A stretch of 64,000 bases of DNA from Noviluteimonas gilva. Its GTDB lineage: Bacteria > Pseudomonadota > Gammaproteobacteria > Xanthomonadales > Xanthomonadaceae. Made by a program: the position numbers and the translations under genes. Below the pieces are notes generated by a model, which worked only from the letters and a program-made list of their open reading frames with translations, searched no databases and had not been told where the DNA came from. The stretch's first letter is position 1, and each line of letters opens with the position of its first letter. This document shows positions 30,023 through 39,748 of the stretch, in pieces. The stretch covers positions 1 through 64,000 of the forward strand of contig NZ_WOXT01000002.1 in assembly GCF_009740395.1 (NCBI RefSeq), in the 5' to 3' direction.

Positions 30023-31375
30023 ATGGCGCGAGGCGCAGCGGCGAATCTCGGTGGCGGGCTCGGTAAATTCACCGAGCTCCGTCAGCGCCTGTTGTTCGTT
30101 CTGGGCGCGTTGATCGTCTATCGCATCGGTTGCTACATCCCGGTGCCGGGCGTCAACCCGCAGGCGATGATCCAGCTCATGGAGTCGCAGAAGGGCACGA
30201 TCGTGGACATGTTCAACATGTTCTCGGGTGGTGCGCTCCAGCACTTCAGCCTGTTCGCGTTGAACGTGGTGCCTTACATCTCGGCGTCGATCGTCGTCCA
30301 GCTGATGACGCAGATCCTGCCCAGCTGGAAGGCGATGTCGAAGGAAGGCGAGTCCGGTCGCCGCAAGATCACGCAGTACTCGCGTCTCGGCGCGGTGTTC
30401 CTCGCCGTCGTGCAGGCCGGTTCGATCGCGTGGGCGTTGCAGCACCAGGTGTCTTCCGGCGGCATGCCGGTGGTCTACAACCCGGGCCCCGGGTTCGTGA
30501 TGACCGCGGTGGTTTCGCTGACCGCAGGCACGATGTTCCTGATGTGGCTGGGTGAGCAGGTGACCGAGCGCGGCATCGGCAACGGTGTGTCGCTGATCAT
30601 CTTCGCCGGTATCGTCTCCGGCCTGCCGGGCGCGGTGCTCACCACGTTCGAACAGGCACGCAACGGCGACATCTCCGCGTTGCAGGTGATGTCCATCGCG
30701 CTCATCGTGCTGGCCTTCACGTTCCTCGTCGTGTTCGTCGAGCGCGGGCAGCGCCGGGTCACGGTCAATTACGCGCGCCGCCAGGGTGGCGGTCGCAACG
30801 CGTACATGAACCAGACTTCGTTCCTGCCGCTCAAGCTCAACATGTCGGGCGTGATCCCGCCGATCTTCGCGTCGAGCCTGATCATGTTCCCGGCCACGGC
30901 GTCGACCTGGTTCGGCCAGGCGGGGCAGGCCAACTGGATGCAGCGCGCCGCGCAGGCGCTGGCGCCGGGTGAGCCGCTGCACATGATCCTGTTCGCTGCG
31001 CTGATCATCGGCTTCGCGTTCTTCTACACGGCGCTGGTGTTCAACTCGCAGGAAACGGCCGACAACCTCAAGAAGTCGGGCGCGCTGATTCCGGGCATCC
31101 GTCCGGGCAAGGCGACCGCGGACTACATCGATGGCGTGCTGACCCGTTTGACGGGCGCCGGCGCGGCCTACCTGGTGCTGGTCTGCTTGCTTCCGGAAGT
31201 GATGCGCACGAAAATCGGCGCCTCCTTCTACTTCGGCGGCACCTCGCTGCTGATCGTGGTCGTGGTGGTGATGGACTTCATGGCGCAGGTCCAGGCGCAC
31301 CTGACGTCCCATCAGTACGAAAGCCTGCTGAAGAAGGCGAACCTCAAGGGTTCGCGCGGCCTCACCGGCCGCTGA
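30023..31375 (+). CDS. secY: Preprotein translocase channel SecY
   Basis: A 450-residue inner-membrane channel with ten predicted transmembrane helices. Family markers are [14 protein letters not shown] near residue 40, the plug-region [20 protein letters not shown], and the cytoplasmic loop [15 protein letters not shown] that contacts SecA and ribosomes. The C-terminal tail ends [11 protein letters not shown] chose ATG 30023, 7 nt after the rplO stop; an upstream in-frame start inside rplO is rejected. No rpmJ follows. Confidence 0.98.
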   Translation: MARGAAANLGGGLGKFTELRQRLLFVLGALIVYRIGCYIPVPGVNPQAMIQLMESQKGTIVDMFNMFSGGALQHFSLFALNVVPYISASIVVQLMTQILPSWKAMSKEGESGRRKITQYSRLGAVFLAVVQAGSIAWALQHQVSSGGMPVVYNPGPGFVMTAVVSLTAGTMFLMWLGEQVTERGIGNGVSLIIFAGIVSGLPGAVLTTFEQARNGDISALQVMSIALIVLAFTFLVVFVERGQRRVTVNYARRQGGGRNAYMNQTSFLPLKLNMSGVIPPIFASSLIMFPATASTWFGQAGQANWMQRAAQALAPGEPLHMILFAALIIGFAFFYTALVFNSQETADNLKKSGALIPGIRPGKATADYIDGVLTRLTGAGAAYLVLVCLLPEVMRTKIGASFYFGGTSLLIVVVVVMDFMAQVQAHLTSHQYESLLKKANLKGSRGLTGR

Positions 31376-31387
31376 TCGAAACGACGT

Positions 31388-31435
31388 GGAACCGGCCTGG
31401 CCGGTTCCGCACCCGACCCGGGTTTCGCCCGGGTC
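31388..31435 (+). other. Tandem GC hairpins after secY
   Basis: GGAACCGGCC/GGCCGGTTCC (31388-31408) and GACCCGGG-TTTCG-CCCGGGTC (31415-31435) lie just after the secY stop. Neither has a U tract. The rest of the 328-nt gap before rpsM shows no rpmJ or other credible gene. A weak promoter-like pair, TTCCAA (31616-31621) and TAAACT (31639-31644) with 17-nt spacing, precedes rpsM. Confidence 0.5.
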
Positions 31436-31703
31436 GACAAGGGCGACTCGCGCGGCGGTCTCGTGCGCGGGTGGATCCGGACCAGACCGCGCGCCGGAGT
31501 AGCGCGCGGGGCAAGGGCAGGGCGGGGTTCGCCGTCATGTCCGGGCAGTCCGGAATCCGTCGCCGGAGCATGGGCACACTCCCCATGCCGGGTTCAGGGC
31601 CTTCGGGCTCGGGACTTCCAAGTTCCACGAGACCACGCTAAACTTTCATGTTCCCTTGCCGGGTCGAACACGTCCGGCGGCCATCAGTTTTGGAGATCGC
31701 GTT

Positions 31704-32060
31704 ATGGCGCGTATTGCGGGCGTCAACCTGCCTGCCCAGAAGCACGTCTGGGTCGGGTTGCAAAGCATTTACGGCATCGGCCGTACCCGTTCGAAGAAGG
31801 TCTGCACCGCTGCGGGCGTTGCTTCGAACACCAAGATCCGCGACCTGTCCGAGCCGGACGTCGAGCGCCTGCGCTCCGAGGTCGGCAAGTACGTGGTCGA
31901 AGGCGACCTGCGTCGTGAAGTCGGCATGGCCATCAAGCGTTTGATGGACCTGGCGTGCTATCGCGGCCTGCGTCACCGCCGTGGTCTCCCGCTGCGCGGC
32001 CAGCGCACCCGGACCAATGCACGCACCCGCAAGGGTCCGCGCAAGGCCATCAAGAAGTAA
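31704..32060 (+). CDS. rpsM: 30S ribosomal protein S13
   Basis: A 118-residue 30S head protein and first gene of the alpha group. It has [20 protein letters not shown], the helix-two-turn-helix region, and the basic C-terminal tail [20 protein letters not shown] that reaches the P-site tRNA. GGAGAT precedes ATG 31704. A longer upstream frame lacks family similarity. Confidence 0.98.
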   Translation: MARIAGVNLPAQKHVWVGLQSIYGIGRTRSKKVCTAAGVASNTKIRDLSEPDVERLRSEVGKYVVEGDLRREVGMAIKRLMDLACYRGLRHRRGLPLRGQRTRTNARTRKGPRKAIKK

Positions 32061-32072
32061 GGAACCCACACC

Positions 32073-32468
32073 ATGGCCAAGCCGGCAGCTGCCGCAAAAA
32101 CGAAGAAGAAGATCAAGCGCGTCGTCACCGACGGCGTTGCGCACGTCCACGCTTCGTTCAACAACACCATCGTCACGATCACCGACCGCCAGGGCAACGC
32201 GCTCTCGTGGGCGACTTCGGGCGGCGCGGGTTTCCGCGGTTCGCGCAAGTCGACGCCGTTCGCCGCCCAGGTCGCCGCCGAAAAGGCCGGCCGTGCTGCG
32301 CTCGACTACGGCGTGAAGTCGCTGGAAGTTCGCATCAAGGGCCCGGGTCCGGGACGTGAGAGTGCCGTTCGTTCGTTGAACAACGTCGGCTACAAGATCA
32401 CCAACATCATCGACGTGACGCCCATCCCGCACAACGGGTGCCGTCCGCCGAAAAAGCGCCGCGTCTGA
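32073..32468 (+). CDS. rpsK: 30S ribosomal protein S11
   Basis: A 131-residue platform protein. It contains [33 protein letters not shown] and the C-terminal [15 protein letters not shown]. The conserved NG in the C-terminal part is the site where isoaspartate forms in E. coli S11. It starts 12 nt after rpsM. Confidence 0.98.
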   Translation: MAKPAAAAKTKKKIKRVVTDGVAHVHASFNNTIVTITDRQGNALSWATSGGAGFRGSRKSTPFAAQVAAEKAGRAALDYGVKSLEVRIKGPGPGRESAVRSLNNVGYKITNIIDVTPIPHNGCRPPKKRRV

Positions 32469-32482
32469 GGAGCTGAAGAAAA

Positions 32483-33112
32483 ATGGCTCGTTATATTGGT
32501 CCCACCTGTAAGCTCGCCCGTCGCGAAGGCGCCGATCTCGGCCTCAAGTCGCCGGCACGCGCGCTCGATTCCAAGTGCAAGCTGGAGCAAAAGCCCGGCC
32601 AGCACGGCGCCACCGCCCGCAAGGGCAAGCTGTCCGACTATGCGACCCAGCTGCGCGAAAAGCAGAAGGTCAAGCGCATCTACGGCCTGCTGGAGCGTCA
32701 GTTCCGCAACTACTACAAGAAGGCGTCCACCAAGAAGGGCAACACGGGTGAAAACCTGCTGCAGCTCCTCGAGACGCGCCTGGACAACGTCGTTTATCGC
32801 ATGGGCTTCGCCGTCACCCGCCCGGCCGCGCGCCAGCTGGTGTCGCACCGTGGCGTCACGGTCAACGGCAAGCCGGTGAACCTGCCGTCGTACGCCGTCA
32901 AGGCCGGCGACGCGATCGCGCTCTCCGAGCGCGCGCAGAAGCAGCTTCGCGTGCAGGAATCGGTCACCGTCGCGCAGCAGATGGATCTGTCGCCGGCTTG
33001 GGTCGAAGTCGACGCGAAGAAGTTCGCCGGCGTGTTCAAGGCCGTGCCGGACCGCGCCGAATTGCCTGCAGACATCAACGAAGCGCTGATCGTCGAGTTG
33101 TATTCGAAGTAA
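32483..33112 (+). CDS. rpsD: 30S ribosomal protein S4
   Basis: A 209-residue assembly-initiator protein and, in E. coli, the alpha-operon repressor. It starts [16 protein letters not shown] and has the S4 RNA-binding domain ([24 protein letters not shown] begins near residue 98, quoted here only as its first part [11 protein letters not shown]). GGAGCTGAAG precedes the ATG. Confidence 0.97.
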   Translation: MARYIGPTCKLARREGADLGLKSPARALDSKCKLEQKPGQHGATARKGKLSDYATQLREKQKVKRIYGLLERQFRNYYKKASTKKGNTGENLLQLLETRLDNVVYRMGFAVTRPAARQLVSHRGVTVNGKPVNLPSYAVKAGDAIALSERAQKQLRVQESVTVAQQMDLSPAWVEVDAKKFAGVFKAVPDRAELPADINEALIVELYSK

Positions 33113-33179
33113 CGGTTCACGCTGCATCAGGCATGCGATCAGACGTGGTCGCGTGCCGCCCTATTGGAGACGTTACAAC

Positions 33180-34178
33180 ATGACGGTTACCGCAAACCAA
33201 GTCTTGCGCCCCCGCGGTCCGCAGATCGAGCGGATCGCCGAAAACCGCGCCAAGGTCGTGATCGAGCCGCTGGAGCGCGGTTACGGCCACACGCTCGGCA
33301 ACGCGCTGCGTCGCGTGCTGCTGTCTTCGATCCCCGGCTTCGCGATTACGGAAGTCGAGATCGACGGCGTGCTGCATGAGTACACCACGGTCGAAGGCCT
33401 GCAGGAAGACGTGCTCGAGGTGTTGTTGAACCTCAAGGACGTCGCGATCCGCATGCACACCGGCGATTCGTCCACGCTCAACCTTGCCAAGCAGGGTCCG
33501 GGCGTCGTCACCGCCGGCGACATCAAGACCGATCACAACGTCGAGATCCTGAATCCGGCGCACGTGATCGCGCACCTCACCAAGGACACGGCGCTCAACA
33601 TGCGCCTGAAGATCGAGCGTGGGTTCGGCTACCAGCCGGCCGCCGCCCGTCGTCGTCCGGACGAAGAGACCCGCGCGATCGGTCGCCTGATGCTGGACGC
33701 GTCGTTCTCGCCGGTCCGCCGCGTTGCGTACGCCGTTGAAGCGGCGCGCGTCGAGCAGCGCACCGACCTGGACAAGCTGGTCCTCGACATCGAAACCAAC
33801 GGCACGATCGACGCCGAGGAAGCCGTGCGCACCGCCGCCGACATCCTCAGCGACCAGCTGTCGGTGTTCGGCGATTTCACCCACCGCGACCGCGGTGCGG
33901 CGAAGCCGCAGGCGAGCGGCGTGGATCCGGTGCTGTTGCGCCCGATCGACGACCTCGAGCTGACGGTGCGTTCGGCCAACTGCCTCAAGGCCGAGAGCAT
34001 CTACTACATCGGCGACCTGATCCAGAAGACGGAAGTCGAGCTGCTCAAGACCCCGAACCTCGGCAAGAAGTCGCTGACCGAGATCAAGGAAGTCCTCGCG
34101 CAGCGCGGCCTTTCGCTCGGCATGAAGCTCGAAAACTGGCCGCCGGCCGGCATCGCCTCGCACGGGATGATGGGCTAA
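33180..34178 (+). CDS. rpoA: DNA-directed RNA polymerase subunit alpha
   Basis: A 332-residue subunit. The N-terminal domain dimerises and nucleates assembly ([20 protein letters not shown] near residue 30). A flexible linker leads to the C-terminal domain, with [18 protein letters not shown] and [19 protein letters not shown], which contacts UP elements and activators. TTGGAGA precedes ATG 33180. An upstream in-frame start overlapping the spacer is not supported. A strong hairpin follows the stop. Confidence 0.98.
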   Translation: MTVTANQVLRPRGPQIERIAENRAKVVIEPLERGYGHTLGNALRRVLLSSIPGFAITEVEIDGVLHEYTTVEGLQEDVLEVLLNLKDVAIRMHTGDSSTLNLAKQGPGVVTAGDIKTDHNVEILNPAHVIAHLTKDTALNMRLKIERGFGYQPAAARRRPDEETRAIGRLMLDASFSPVRRVAYAVEAARVEQRTDLDKLVLDIETNGTIDAEEAVRTAADILSDQLSVFGDFTHRDRGAAKPQASGVDPVLLRPIDDLELTVRSANCLKAESIYYIGDLIQKTEVELLKTPNLGKKSLTEIKEVLAQRGLSLGMKLENWPPAGIASHGMMG

Positions 34179-34187
34179 GCAGCATCG

Positions 34188-34218
34188 ATGCCTGCGCGGT
34201 TTTTCCGCGCAGGCATTT
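34188..34218 (+). terminator. Terminator-like hairpin between rpoA and rplQ
   Basis: ATGCCTGCGCGG (34188-34199), a loop of five T, and CCGCGCAGGCAT (34205-34216) form a perfect 12-pair stem followed by TTTGT counted from the last stem base. The U tract is short. It splits rpoA from rplQ, which are usually cotranscribed, in a 185-nt gap with no other gene and no convincing promoter. Confidence 0.55.
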
Positions 34219-34363
34219 GTCGTAAACAGCAACACCCGACGCGGTCATAACCGCGCGGCGCGCCGCCCACGGAGGGTCGGCCAGGGCCAGCGTAGCCCGA
34301 GCGTCAACGCCAGGATGGCGACAGCGAAAGCCAACGACTCAAGATTCCAAAGGAAACCAACCC

Positions 34364-34738
34364 ATGCGCCACAAGAAAGCCGGACGCAAGTTCAGCCGCA
34401 CCAGTGCCCATCGCGATGCGATGTTCAGCAACATGGCGGCCTCGCTGTTCAAGCACGAATTGATCCGTACCACGCTGCCGAAGGCGAAAGAACTTCGCCG
34501 CGTCGCGGAGCCGCTCATCACGCTCTCGAAGATCGACGGCGTCGCCAACCGCCGCCTTGCGTTCTCGCGCCTGCGCGACAAGGAAGCGGTCGGTAATTTG
34601 TTCACCATCCTCGGTCCGCGCTACGCCTCCCGTCCGGGCGGCTACCTGCGCATCCTCAAGTGCGGCTTCCGCGCCGGCGACAACGCGCCGATGGCGTATG
34701 TCGAACTGGTCGACCGCCCCGAGGCGGCCACCGAGTAA
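34364..34738 (+). CDS. rplQ: 50S ribosomal protein L17
   Basis: A 124-residue tunnel-exit protein. It starts [20 protein letters not shown] and contains [19 protein letters not shown] and [27 protein letters not shown] precedes the ATG. Last gene of the ribosomal block. Because a hairpin precedes it, its expression may depend on read-through or an unrecognised promoter. Confidence 0.98.
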   Translation: MRHKKAGRKFSRTSAHRDAMFSNMAASLFKHELIRTTLPKAKELRRVAEPLITLSKIDGVANRRLAFSRLRDKEAVGNLFTILGPRYASRPGGYLRILKCGFRAGDNAPMAYVELVDRPEAATE

Positions 34739-34763
34739 TCGGTTGCTACAACGCGATACCAGG

Positions 34764-34794
34764 AACCCCGGCCTCGCGCCGGGGTTTCTTTTTT
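34764..34794 (+). terminator. Rho-independent terminator after rplQ
   Basis: AACCCCGGC (34764-34772), CTCGC loop, GCCGGGGTT (34778-34786), then TCTTTTTT. A textbook terminator that closes the 14-kb ribosomal cluster. Confidence 0.9.
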
Positions 34795-34853
34795 GGCGAA
34801 CGCAGGACGCGGGCCACTTCCCATCCGGCGCAAGCTCAGCCACGCTTGCGCGC

Positions 34854-35360
34854 ATGAACGACAAAGCCGCCGCCTCCGCCTTCCGCATTCGCTTCCTGAT
34901 CGGGTTCGTCGCCTGCGCGGCGCTGATCGGGTTCGCGCTGTTCTCGCAGCAACACTGGCATCTCAACCCGTGCCCGCTGTGCATCTTCCAGCGCATTGCG
35001 TTCGCGGTGTTGGGGCTCGCATTCCTGATCGGCGGCCTCATCGCGCCGCGCGGCACCACCGGGCGACGCGTCCTCGGCGTCATCGCACTGATCCCCGCAC
35101 TCGCGGGCATCGGCATCGCAGGCCGTCATGTGTGGCTGACGCACCTTCCGCCGGATCAGGTGCCTGCCTGCGGCCCGCCGCTGGAATTCATGATGGACGC
35201 CAGCCCCTTCGCCGACGTCGTCCGCCAGGTGCTCACCGGTTCGGGCGAATGCGCCAAGGTCGACTGGCAGTTCCTCGGCCTGTCGATGCCGGCGTGGGCG
35301 CTGCTCTGGTTCGTGCTGCTGACGGGCCTGATTGCGATGAGCGCATTCCGCCGCCGCTGA
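34854..35360 (+). CDS. dsbB: Disulfide bond formation protein DsbB
   Basis: A 168-residue inner-membrane oxidase that reoxidises DsbA and passes electrons to quinone. There are four predicted membrane segments. The first periplasmic Cys pair is in NPCPLCIFQRI (CxxC), and the second pair comes from ACGPPLEF and GECAKVDW in the second periplasmic loop. ATG 34854 was chosen because it starts just before the first helix; the long frame upstream is the shadow of rplQ. No ribosome site is obvious. No dsbA is nearby. Confidence 0.94.
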   Translation: MNDKAAASAFRIRFLIGFVACAALIGFALFSQQHWHLNPCPLCIFQRIAFAVLGLAFLIGGLIAPRGTTGRRVLGVIALIPALAGIGIAGRHVWLTHLPPDQVPACGPPLEFMMDASPFADVVRQVLTGSGECAKVDWQFLGLSMPAWALLWFVLLTGLIAMSAFRRR

Positions 35361-35439
35361 ACGGTGCGTTCCGCCGGTTGCGGGCGACCCGCCGCCGGCC
35401 CATGATGCGACGACGCACTGCAACATTTCGGCGTCGTCC

Positions 35440-36834
35440 ATGGCAAATCCCGATCGCTCGCTGCATCCCGTGAACCTTCCCGCCGACTGGGCGCCGGACA
35501 GCTGGCGCGCGCGTCCGGCGACGCAGATGCCGGTATATCCGGATGCAGCCGCGTTGCAGGAAGCGCTGCGCGAACTGCGCGCGCTTCCGCCGCTCGTCAC
35601 CTCGTGGGAAATCATCGCGCTCAAGCAGCACCTGGCCGACGCGCAGGAAGGCAAGCGCTTCCTGCTGCAGGGCGGCGACTGCGCGGAGAGTTTCTCCGAG
35701 TGCAATTCCGATGTGATCTCCAATCGCCTGAAGGTGTTGCTGCAGATGAGCCTCGTGCTCGTGCACGGCCTGCGCCTTCCGGTCGTGCGTGTCGGTCGCT
35801 TCGCAGGGCAGTACGCCAAGCCGCGCTCGACCGACGATGAAACCCGCGAAGGCGTGACGCTTCCGAGCTACCGCGGCGACATCGTCAACGCCCCTGGCTT
35901 CACCGCCGCCGAGCGCGTGCCCGATCCGCGTCGCATGATCAAGGCGCACGCGCGTTCGGCGATGACGATGAATTTCGTGCGCGCGCTGATCGATGGCGGC
36001 TTCGCCGACCTCCACCATCCCGAGTATTGGGACCTGCGGTGGGTGGGCCACTCGCCGCTCGCCGACGAATACCACCGCATGGTGGCGAGCATCGGCGACG
36101 CCGTGCGCTTCATGGAAACGCTGTCCGGTTCGCAGGTGCACAACCTCAACCGCGTCGACTTCTACACCGCGCACGAAGCGTTGCTGCTGCCGTACGAAGA
36201 AGCGCAGACGCGCCAGGTGCCGCGCCAGTGGGGCTGGTTCAACCTCAGCACGCATTTCCCGTGGATCGGCATGCGCACGGCTGCGCTGGATGGCGCGCAC
36301 GTCGAATATTTCCGCGGCATTCGCAATCCGATCGCGGTGAAGGTCGGGCCGAGCGCGACGCCCGATGCGTTGATGAAACTGATCGACGTGCTCAATCCGG
36401 AAGACGAACCCGGCCGCCTGACGCTCGTGCATCGCATGGGCGCCACGCAGATCGGCAGCAAGTTGCCGGCGCTGCTGGATGTCGTGCGCCGGGAAGGCCG
36501 CCGCGTCCTGTGGGTCTGCGATCCGATGCACGGCAACACCGAAAGCACGGCCAACGGTTACAAGACGCGCCGCTTCGGAAACATCCGCAACGAGTTGGAG
36601 CAGGCGTTCGAATTGCATGCCGTCGCCGGCACGCGCCTGGGCGGTGTGCACCTGGAATTGACCGGCGAAGACGTCACCGAATGCCTCGGCGGCGCGCGCG
36701 AGCTCACCGAAAGCGATCTGGTTCGCGCGTATCGCTCGACCGTCGATCCGCGCCTGAATTACGAACAGGCGCTGGAAACCGCGATGCTGATCGTGCGCAA
36801 GCAAGCGCAATTGATGCAGCCGGTGCAGGCGTGA
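35440..36834 (+). CDS. aroG: Class II 3-deoxy-7-phosphoheptulonate synthase
   Basis: A 464-residue cytosolic enzyme that joins phosphoenolpyruvate and erythrose 4-phosphate in the first step of the shikimate pathway. It belongs to the plant/mycobacterial-like class II, shown by LLQGGDCAESFSECNSDVI, the VVRVGRFAGQYAKPRS segment, YRGDIVNAP, HFPWIGMRT and WVCDPMHGN. The metal-binding Cys is in GGDCAESF. Length is typical of the class. It is unrelated to the E. coli class I enzymes. Its stop overlaps the GTG of the next gene (GTGA), so the two are translationally linked. Confidence 0.95.
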   Translation: MANPDRSLHPVNLPADWAPDSWRARPATQMPVYPDAAALQEALRELRALPPLVTSWEIIALKQHLADAQEGKRFLLQGGDCAESFSECNSDVISNRLKVLLQMSLVLVHGLRLPVVRVGRFAGQYAKPRSTDDETREGVTLPSYRGDIVNAPGFTAAERVPDPRRMIKAHARSAMTMNFVRALIDGGFADLHHPEYWDLRWVGHSPLADEYHRMVASIGDAVRFMETLSGSQVHNLNRVDFYTAHEALLLPYEEAQTRQVPRQWGWFNLSTHFPWIGMRTAALDGAHVEYFRGIRNPIAVKVGPSATPDALMKLIDVLNPEDEPGRLTLVHRMGATQIGSKLPALLDVVRREGRRVLWVCDPMHGNTESTANGYKTRRFGNIRNELEQAFELHAVAGTRLGGVHLELTGEDVTECLGGARELTESDLVRAYRSTVDPRLNYEQALETAMLIVRKQAQLMQPVQA

Positions 36835-37883
36835 GGCGTGCGTTGATCGCCATCGCCGCGGCGACGTTCGCGGCGAGTGCCCTCGCGGCCAATCCGACAC
36901 TTCAAACGCAGGACAGCGGCGTCACCGTGCGCCTGCGCGGGATCTCCGCGGTCGACGCGAACGTCGCATGGGCGAGCGGACGCGAAGGCACCGTGCTGCG
37001 CACCATCGACGGTGGCGAACACTGGACCAACGTGTCGGTGCCCGACGCGAAGGCGCTCGACTTCCGCGATGTCGAAGGCTTCGACGCGAACACCGCCGTC
37101 GTGCTGAGCATCGGGCCGGGCGAGGTGTCGCGCGTGTATCGCACCGAAGACGGCGGCAAGTCGTGGAAGCTCGCGTTGAAGAACGACGACGAGCGCGCGT
37201 TCTTCGATTGCATGGTGTTCGAGGGTCAGAACGGCTGGATGCTGGGCGATCCGGTCGACGGGCGGTATCAGATTCGCGAAACCACTGATGGTGGACGCAC
37301 GTGGGCGTTGCAGGCGAACGGCCCCGAAGCGTTGAAAGACGAAGCCGCGTTCGCGGCGAGCGGGACCTGCATCGCGCGCGGCACGAAGGGCCAGTTGTAC
37401 ATCGCCGGCGGTGGCGCGGCTTCGCGTCTCCAGGCGAGGAGCGCAGACGCTTGGGTCGCACACGCAACCGACATGCCCAATCGCATTCCCGCGGCCGGCA
37501 TCTTCTCGATCAGCAACGCGGTCGGACCGCGCTCGCTGCTCGTCGGCGGCGACTTCGAGCACGAAACACAAGGCAGCGCTGCGTTCCTCGACCAGGGCGC
37601 AGATGGCCCGGCGGTGAAGATGTTGCCGCCGCCGCCCGGCTATCGCTCGGGCGCGGCGTGTTTCTCCGGATCACTGTGCATCGCGGTCGGCCCGACGGGT
37701 GTCGAGGCGATCGACGCGCCGCCAGGCGGCGCGCAGGCCACGTGGCGGCCCCTGTCGAAGACCGGCTACGACGCGATCGATCGCGCCGGCATGACCGCGT
37801 GGGCGAGCGGCGACAAGGGCCGCATCGTCCGCATCACTTTTTCGTCGAAGCTGCAGCCGGCATCGTCGCCGTCGACCCCGTAG
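36831..37883 (+). CDS. Secreted YCF48-like beta-propeller protein
   Basis: A 350-residue predicted exported protein. A signal peptide (RRALIAIAAATFAASALAA) is followed by repeats of the BNR/YCF48 type: WASGREGTVLRTIDGGEHW, SRVYRTEDGGKSWKLAL, YQIRETTDGGRTW and AWASGDKGRIVRI. YCF48/HCF136 proteins assist photosystem II assembly in phototrophs. In other bacteria the role is mostly unknown. The start is GTG 36831 in a GTGA overlap with the DAHP synthase; TTG 36843 is an alternative. The last 50 nt overlap the opposite-strand amidase. Confidence 0.82.
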   Translation: MRRALIAIAAATFAASALAANPTLQTQDSGVTVRLRGISAVDANVAWASGREGTVLRTIDGGEHWTNVSVPDAKALDFRDVEGFDANTAVVLSIGPGEVSRVYRTEDGGKSWKLALKNDDERAFFDCMVFEGQNGWMLGDPVDGRYQIRETTDGGRTWALQANGPEALKDEAAFAASGTCIARGTKGQLYIAGGGAASRLQARSADAWVAHATDMPNRIPAAGIFSISNAVGPRSLLVGGDFEHETQGSAAFLDQGADGPAVKMLPPPPGYRSGAACFSGSLCIAVGPTGVEAIDAPPGGAQATWRPLSKTGYDAIDRAGMTAWASGDKGRIVRITFSSKLQPASSPSTP

Positions 37884-39561
37884 CCGGTTCGGCCGTCGTC
37901 CACACGGGCATCGCGCTCGCCTTCGAAGACGGCAACGCCGTCTTGCCAAGGGTCACCGTCGGCGCGAACGTCGGCGCGCGCCGCAGCTTGCTGCGCTGCT
38001 CGTACGCATAGCCGACCGACAACAACTTCGCTTCGCTCCACGCCGGCCCGATGAACACCACGCCGATCGGCAAGCCGTGGCTTTCGCCCATCGGCACCGT
38101 CAGGCTCGGATAACCCGCGACCGCCGCGGCGCCGTACCCCGCGCCGACGAAGTGATCGCCGAGCACCAGGTCGGTCGGCCACGCGGGCGACATCGCCGGC
38201 GCGATCAACACGTCGACGCTCGCGTCCTTCATCGCCGCATCGATGCCTGCGGGACCGGCGAGGCGACGCGCCTCCGCCCTCGCTTCGAGGTACGCCGGAT
38301 CGCCGAGCGGCCCCTTCGCATTGGCCTTCTCGAAGATCTCCTGGCCGAAGTAGGGCATCTCTTCATTCGCGTGCTGCTTGTTGAATTCCATCAACTGCAC
38401 GAGCGTTTTCGGCGCCACGTCGTGCTTCTGCAAATAGTTCTCCAGGCCCGCCTTGAATTCGAACAACAACACTTCGAATTCCGGTTTGTCCCACTCGCCC
38501 TTCGTCTTGATGTCGGCATCGACGACTTGCGCGCCCGCGGACTTCAACGTGGCGACCACGCGTTCCATCGCCGCATCGACATCCGGATGGAAGCCCATTT
38601 CGTTGCGCAGGATGCCCACGCGCAAGCCTTGCAGCGCATTCGCGTCCAGGCGCTTCTCGTAATCGAACACGGCCTTGCCGACGCTGTTGGCCGTCGCCGC
38701 GTCGCCGTCATCGCGACCGACCATCGCCGACAGCATCGCCGCCGCATCCGACACCGTGCGCGTCATCGGCCCTGCGGTGTCCTGGCTGCTGGAAATCGGA
38801 ATGATGCCGTCGCGGCTCACCAGGCCCACGGTCGGCTTCAAACCGACGAGGCCCGCAACCGACGACGGGCAGATGATGCTGCCATCGGTTTCGGTCCCGA
38901 CGCCGACGGTCGCGAGGTTCGCCGCGATCGCGGTGCCCGTACCCGCACTGGAGCCGCAAGGATTGCGATCGAGCGCATAGGGGTTTTTCGTCTGTCCACC
39001 GCGGCCGCTCCAGCCCGAGGTCGCGCGCGTCGAACGGAAGTTGGCCCACTCGCTGAGGTTGGTCTTGCCGAGGATCACCGCGCCCGCGGCGCGCAGGCGC
39101 TGCACGAGGAACGCATCGCGCGCCGGCTTGTTGTCGGCCAGTGCGAGCGAGCCACCCGAGTTCACCATCGGCACCGCGTCGATGTTGTCCTTCAGCAACA
39201 CGGGAATGCCGTGCATCGGCCCGCGCACGTTGCCGGCCTTGCGTTCTGCATCGAGCGCGTCGGCTTCGGCGAGCGCCTTGGGATTGAGTTCGATGACCGA
39301 ATTGAGCGTCGGGCCCGCCTTGTCGATCGCCGCGATGCGATCCAGGTACGCCTGCGTCAGTGCGTGGCTCGTCAGGTCGCCCTTCGCCATGCGTTGCTGC
39401 AGTCCGGTGATGTCGGCTTCGTCGAAGGCGAAGGCGGGCACCGTCGAGGCAACGGGTGCATCGGGTTTCGCAGGCGTGGGCGCGGCCGCCTTCTGGGCCG
39501 GATCACGCGGCTGGCAGCCCGTGGCCGCGAGTAGGGCGAGGGCAAGCAAGGCAAGGCGCAT
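37834..39561 (-). CDS. Lipoprotein amidase (amidase signature family)
   Basis: A 575-residue protein of the GatA/fatty-acid-amide hydrolase family. The N-terminus is a lipoprotein signal with lipobox ATGC (Cys16), followed by an Ala/Pro linker. The Ser-cisSer-Lys triad is visible: Lys124 in IPVLLKDNID, cis-Ser in NPCGSSAGTG (about 204-205) and Ser228 in TETDGSIICPSS. It therefore probably hydrolyses amides in the periplasm; the substrate is unknown. TAGGGGAA precedes ATG 39561. A longer start upstream lacks a signal peptide and is rejected. It converges with the preceding gene and overlaps it by 50 nt. Confidence 0.92.
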   Translation of the reverse strand: MRLALLALALLAATGCQPRDPAQKAAAPTPAKPDAPVASTVPAFAFDEADITGLQQRMAKGDLTSHALTQAYLDRIAAIDKAGPTLNSVIELNPKALAEADALDAERKAGNVRGPMHGIPVLLKDNIDAVPMVNSGGSLALADNKPARDAFLVQRLRAAGAVILGKTNLSEWANFRSTRATSGWSGRGGQTKNPYALDRNPCGSSAGTGTAIAANLATVGVGTETDGSIICPSSVAGLVGLKPTVGLVSRDGIIPISSSQDTAGPMTRTVSDAAAMLSAMVGRDDGDAATANSVGKAVFDYEKRLDANALQGLRVGILRNEMGFHPDVDAAMERVVATLKSAGAQVVDADIKTKGEWDKPEFEVLLFEFKAGLENYLQKHDVAPKTLVQLMEFNKQHANEEMPYFGQEIFEKANAKGPLGDPAYLEARAEARRLAGPAGIDAAMKDASVDVLIAPAMSPAWPTDLVLGDHFVGAGYGAAAVAGYPSLTVPMGESHGLPIGVVFIGPAWSEAKLLSVGYAYEQRSKLRRAPTFAPTVTLGKTALPSSKASAMPVWTTAEPATGSTATMPAAASTKK

Positions 39562-39703
39562 GGCAAGTTCCCCTAAGCGGCGATTGCCGCGAACGCGGAG
39601 CATCGCGCGGCGGGCGGGGGGCCGCAACTCGGGGGGTGGTCGGCCTTCCGGCCTCAAGGGCGAACTGCGCGCCGGGTCACACGTTCTGAAGTGGCATGAC
39701 GAT

Positions 39704-39729
39704 AAAAAAGGCAGCCGGCGGAGGCTGCC
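39704..39729 (-). terminator. Terminator of the 9-codon minigene
   Basis: On the minus strand, GGCAGCC (39729-39723), TCCGCC loop, GGCTGCC (39716-39710) and then TTTTTT (39709-39704). Stem and U tract are good. It lies 20 nt after the minigene stop and 142 nt before the amidase start. Confidence 0.85.
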
Positions 39730-39748
39730 TCAGGCGGCGTTGTTGGCG

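Noticed and set aside
31376-31703. Possible rpmJ between secY and rpsM
   Set aside because: No frame shows the short basic L36 sequence with its Cys/His zinc ligands.
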